NCBI GenBank assembly: GCA_905250025.1
Contig: CAJNOJ010000005.1
Coordinates: 62,001 to 126,000, forward strand
Reading direction: 5' to 3'
DNA from: Adineta ricciae
Taxonomy: Eukaryota > Rotifera > Eurotatoria > Adinetida > Adinetidae
Length of the DNA: 64,000 nt
Positions within the stretch are counted from its first letter, which is position 1; every line of letters starts with the position of its first letter. Position numbers and translations under genes: made by a program. A model generated the notes under the pieces. It made no database searches, was not told the DNA's origin, and worked only from the letters and a program-made list of their open reading frames with translations. Below, in pieces: positions 62,521-64,000 of the stretch.

Positions 62521-64000
62521 ATGAAAGAAGATTATTATTTTTCAATAGAAGAAAGGAATTCTCAAGATGAATACGAAGACTATTTTGCATTTCAAATTAC
62601 GTTAATCATGTTAGATAATACGACAACCTATCAACTTGAAAGTGTCTGTCCGCCACAAGCTTCCCGGGGACCTGATGGACCCTTCTACAAATGGTTAGCG
62701 CTTGGCTATGCCTTCCTATTCATACTCGCATTAACGGCAAACTTACGAGTACTTTTCAAACTTTTTCATTATTCTCGTCGACGTTTTCGTGATCATATTC
62801 TTTTGTTGAATCTCTGTGCTGCTGACCTCTTTGTCACACTTGTTTATATTCCCAGTGAAATCTACGCTTATACTATCGGTCGATGGCATAATGATGAAGT
62901 ATGTAAAATCCTTGCAGCACTTAAAGGTCTCGGAATCTATGTCTCCTCGTGTGCAATTATTGGCATATCTCTTGATCGTTATCTTGCTATTGTACATCCA
63001 TTAACAGTTTATCAATCTAATAAACGAAATAAACTCTTCGTTGTTGGATCATGGGTCATATCGGTGATAGCTTGTGTACCACAGGTAAGTTGAAAAGCTG
63101 ATGAAAGCTTGATTATGTTTCATATGGTAATTCTATGTAGTTAATTATTTTCAAACGACTGGTTAATGAAGAGATCTGTCGTGAAATGTGTGGAGACGTA
63201 CTCTCATCTGATTTAGCTAAACGGTTAGCTTATAATATTGCAGTAACGATCTTTTCATACATCGCACCATTAATTGTCATTTTTTATTCGTATTTTCGTA
63301 TTCTATACGTTCTACAAAGGCGTTGTGACCGACGAACATTTCGTTTCGTTAATAGTCGTACAGATAGCCGACGTAGTTACGATGGTTATCAAGGAAATCA
63401 CTCAGTTCGATCTCTGTATAAGAAATATTCTGCCAATGAAAAGCATACAAGTGAAATCGACAAGATAACGAAACAATCTCCTCCTCAAGAAGATATGAAC
63501 ACACATAACATGAGAACGATAACACGAGCAAAATTGAAAACATTGAAACTAACTGCTCTGATCGGTAAGATTTCATTTCATTACTTTCAGTTTACTCATT
63601 TGCCATTTTTAGTTATTTGTTTCATTCTTTGTTGGACACCGTATTATTGCATAGTTTTCTTTCTTCTCATAACTGATGATGGCATTCATCAAGAGACTTC
63701 CGCAAATCTGATGACGAATTCTACTCAAATTATATCTAACACTTCCATTGGATATGATCAACCATCAAGCGATGAACGTTCATTATTAATAGTTATGATG
63801 CTTGCTGTGTCCAATTCGGTTTTGGATCCATTAATCTATGGTATGGAATACAATGATTGAATATTTGTTTGTGAAAGTCTTCGGTATTTAGGTTGCTATC
63901 TAGTCAAACCAATCAAATCGACATGTTTGTGTCCAATGCGAAGTCGAAATCAAACGAAAACATTTCAGCGTGCAGCTAATCTTCTACCTTGTAACAAGAA
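62521..64000 (+). CDS. Class A peptide G-protein-coupled receptor (GnRH/AKH/corazonin/vasopressin-like), 3' end outside window
   Basis: Exons: 62521-63084, 63141-63564, 63613-63840, 63892 to the window edge. Seven spans are readable: TM1 LALGYAFLFILALTANLRVL, TM2 HILLLNLCAADLFVTLVYIP, TM3 ending in DRYLAIVHPL, TM4 LFVVGSWVISVIACVPQ, TM5 VTIFSYIAPLIVIFYSYFRI, TM6 VICFILCWTPYYCIVFFLLI, TM7 MMLAVSNSVLDPLIYG. Cys in VCKI and in the second extracellular loop can form the usual disulfide. TLKLTALIVICFILCWTPYY and a TM7 with Asp in the NPxxY position (DPLIY) favour the GnRH/AKH/corazonin/vasopressin group. The start may be 62521, giving a Tyr/Glu/Asp-rich N-terminus (DEYEDYF) that could be sulfated, or 62608. 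The tail after TM7 is Arg/Lys/Cys-rich and cut by the edge. Confidence 0.88.

Overview
This is a eukaryotic, animal nuclear window. The coding genes are split by many short GT-AG introns (mostly about 50-90 nt), intergenic DNA is AT-rich and full of CT/GA-rich simple sequence, and the proteins are metazoan: a Twist bHLH factor, an RFX factor, ATF6, MEK, EPAC, a tubulin-type cytosolic carboxypeptidase, an Ig-domain cell-surface protein and a peptide-type GPCR. The compact introns, the B-box/coiled-coil protein and the style of the regulatory proteins fit a rotifer, probably a bdelloid, but that species call is inference. No prokaryotic, plasmid, CRISPR or phage feature is visible.

Layout: 1-2601 (+) 3' end of a SAFB-like Ser-rich/coiled-coil protein; 2602-6276 gene-poor simple sequence; 6277-10565 (+) 14-finger C2H2 factor with a CtBP-type motif; 10985-12462 (-) unknown basic-tailed protein, divergent from 12801-14743 (+) MEK (393 aa); 15581-17527 (-) three-Ig, probably GPI-anchored protein; 17528-20965 gene-poor; 20966-21460 (+) small unknown protein followed by 21799-22107 (+) a minimal XTBD protein; 22206-23576 (-) B-box/coiled-coil protein with a W2-like tail; 24286-25459 (-) GT32 glycosyltransferase; 27503-27718 (-) truncated neuronal calcium sensor abutting an assembly N; 29641-31834 (+) SUEL-lectin/CUB receptor; 32379-33131 (+) small C2H2 factor; 34092-37038 (+) ATF6; 37885-38945 (+) transaldolase; 39558-46030 (+) CCP2/3-type carboxypeptidase; 47207-47578 (-) hypothetical; 47819-48667 (+) Twist; 50221-52029 (-) RFX; 52410-57027 (-) EPAC (RAPGEF4-like); 57028-60614 gene-poor; 60683-60928 (+) tiny secreted four-Cys protein; 62521-64000 (+) peptide GPCR running off the edge.

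There is no operon logic; neighbours are functionally unrelated. Two loose themes exist: signalling (MEK, EPAC, GPCR, calcium sensor) and cilium/tubulin biology (RFX and the deglutamylase-type carboxypeptidase). The clearest structural anomaly is technical: three single-N positions (27719, 48839, 49974). Two of them are flanked by near-identical direct copies of about 210-221 nt, one pair differing like alleles, which indicates unmerged contig ends; the third truncates a gene. I found no convincing new multi-gene system. The most interesting biological candidates are the small CX3C...CX3C secreted protein, the B-box/W2-like combination, the SUEL-CUB receptor and the two-copy GPFWP motif in the carboxypeptidase. 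Exon borders were placed by eye using GT-AG sites, phase and homology, so individual borders may be off by a few bases.
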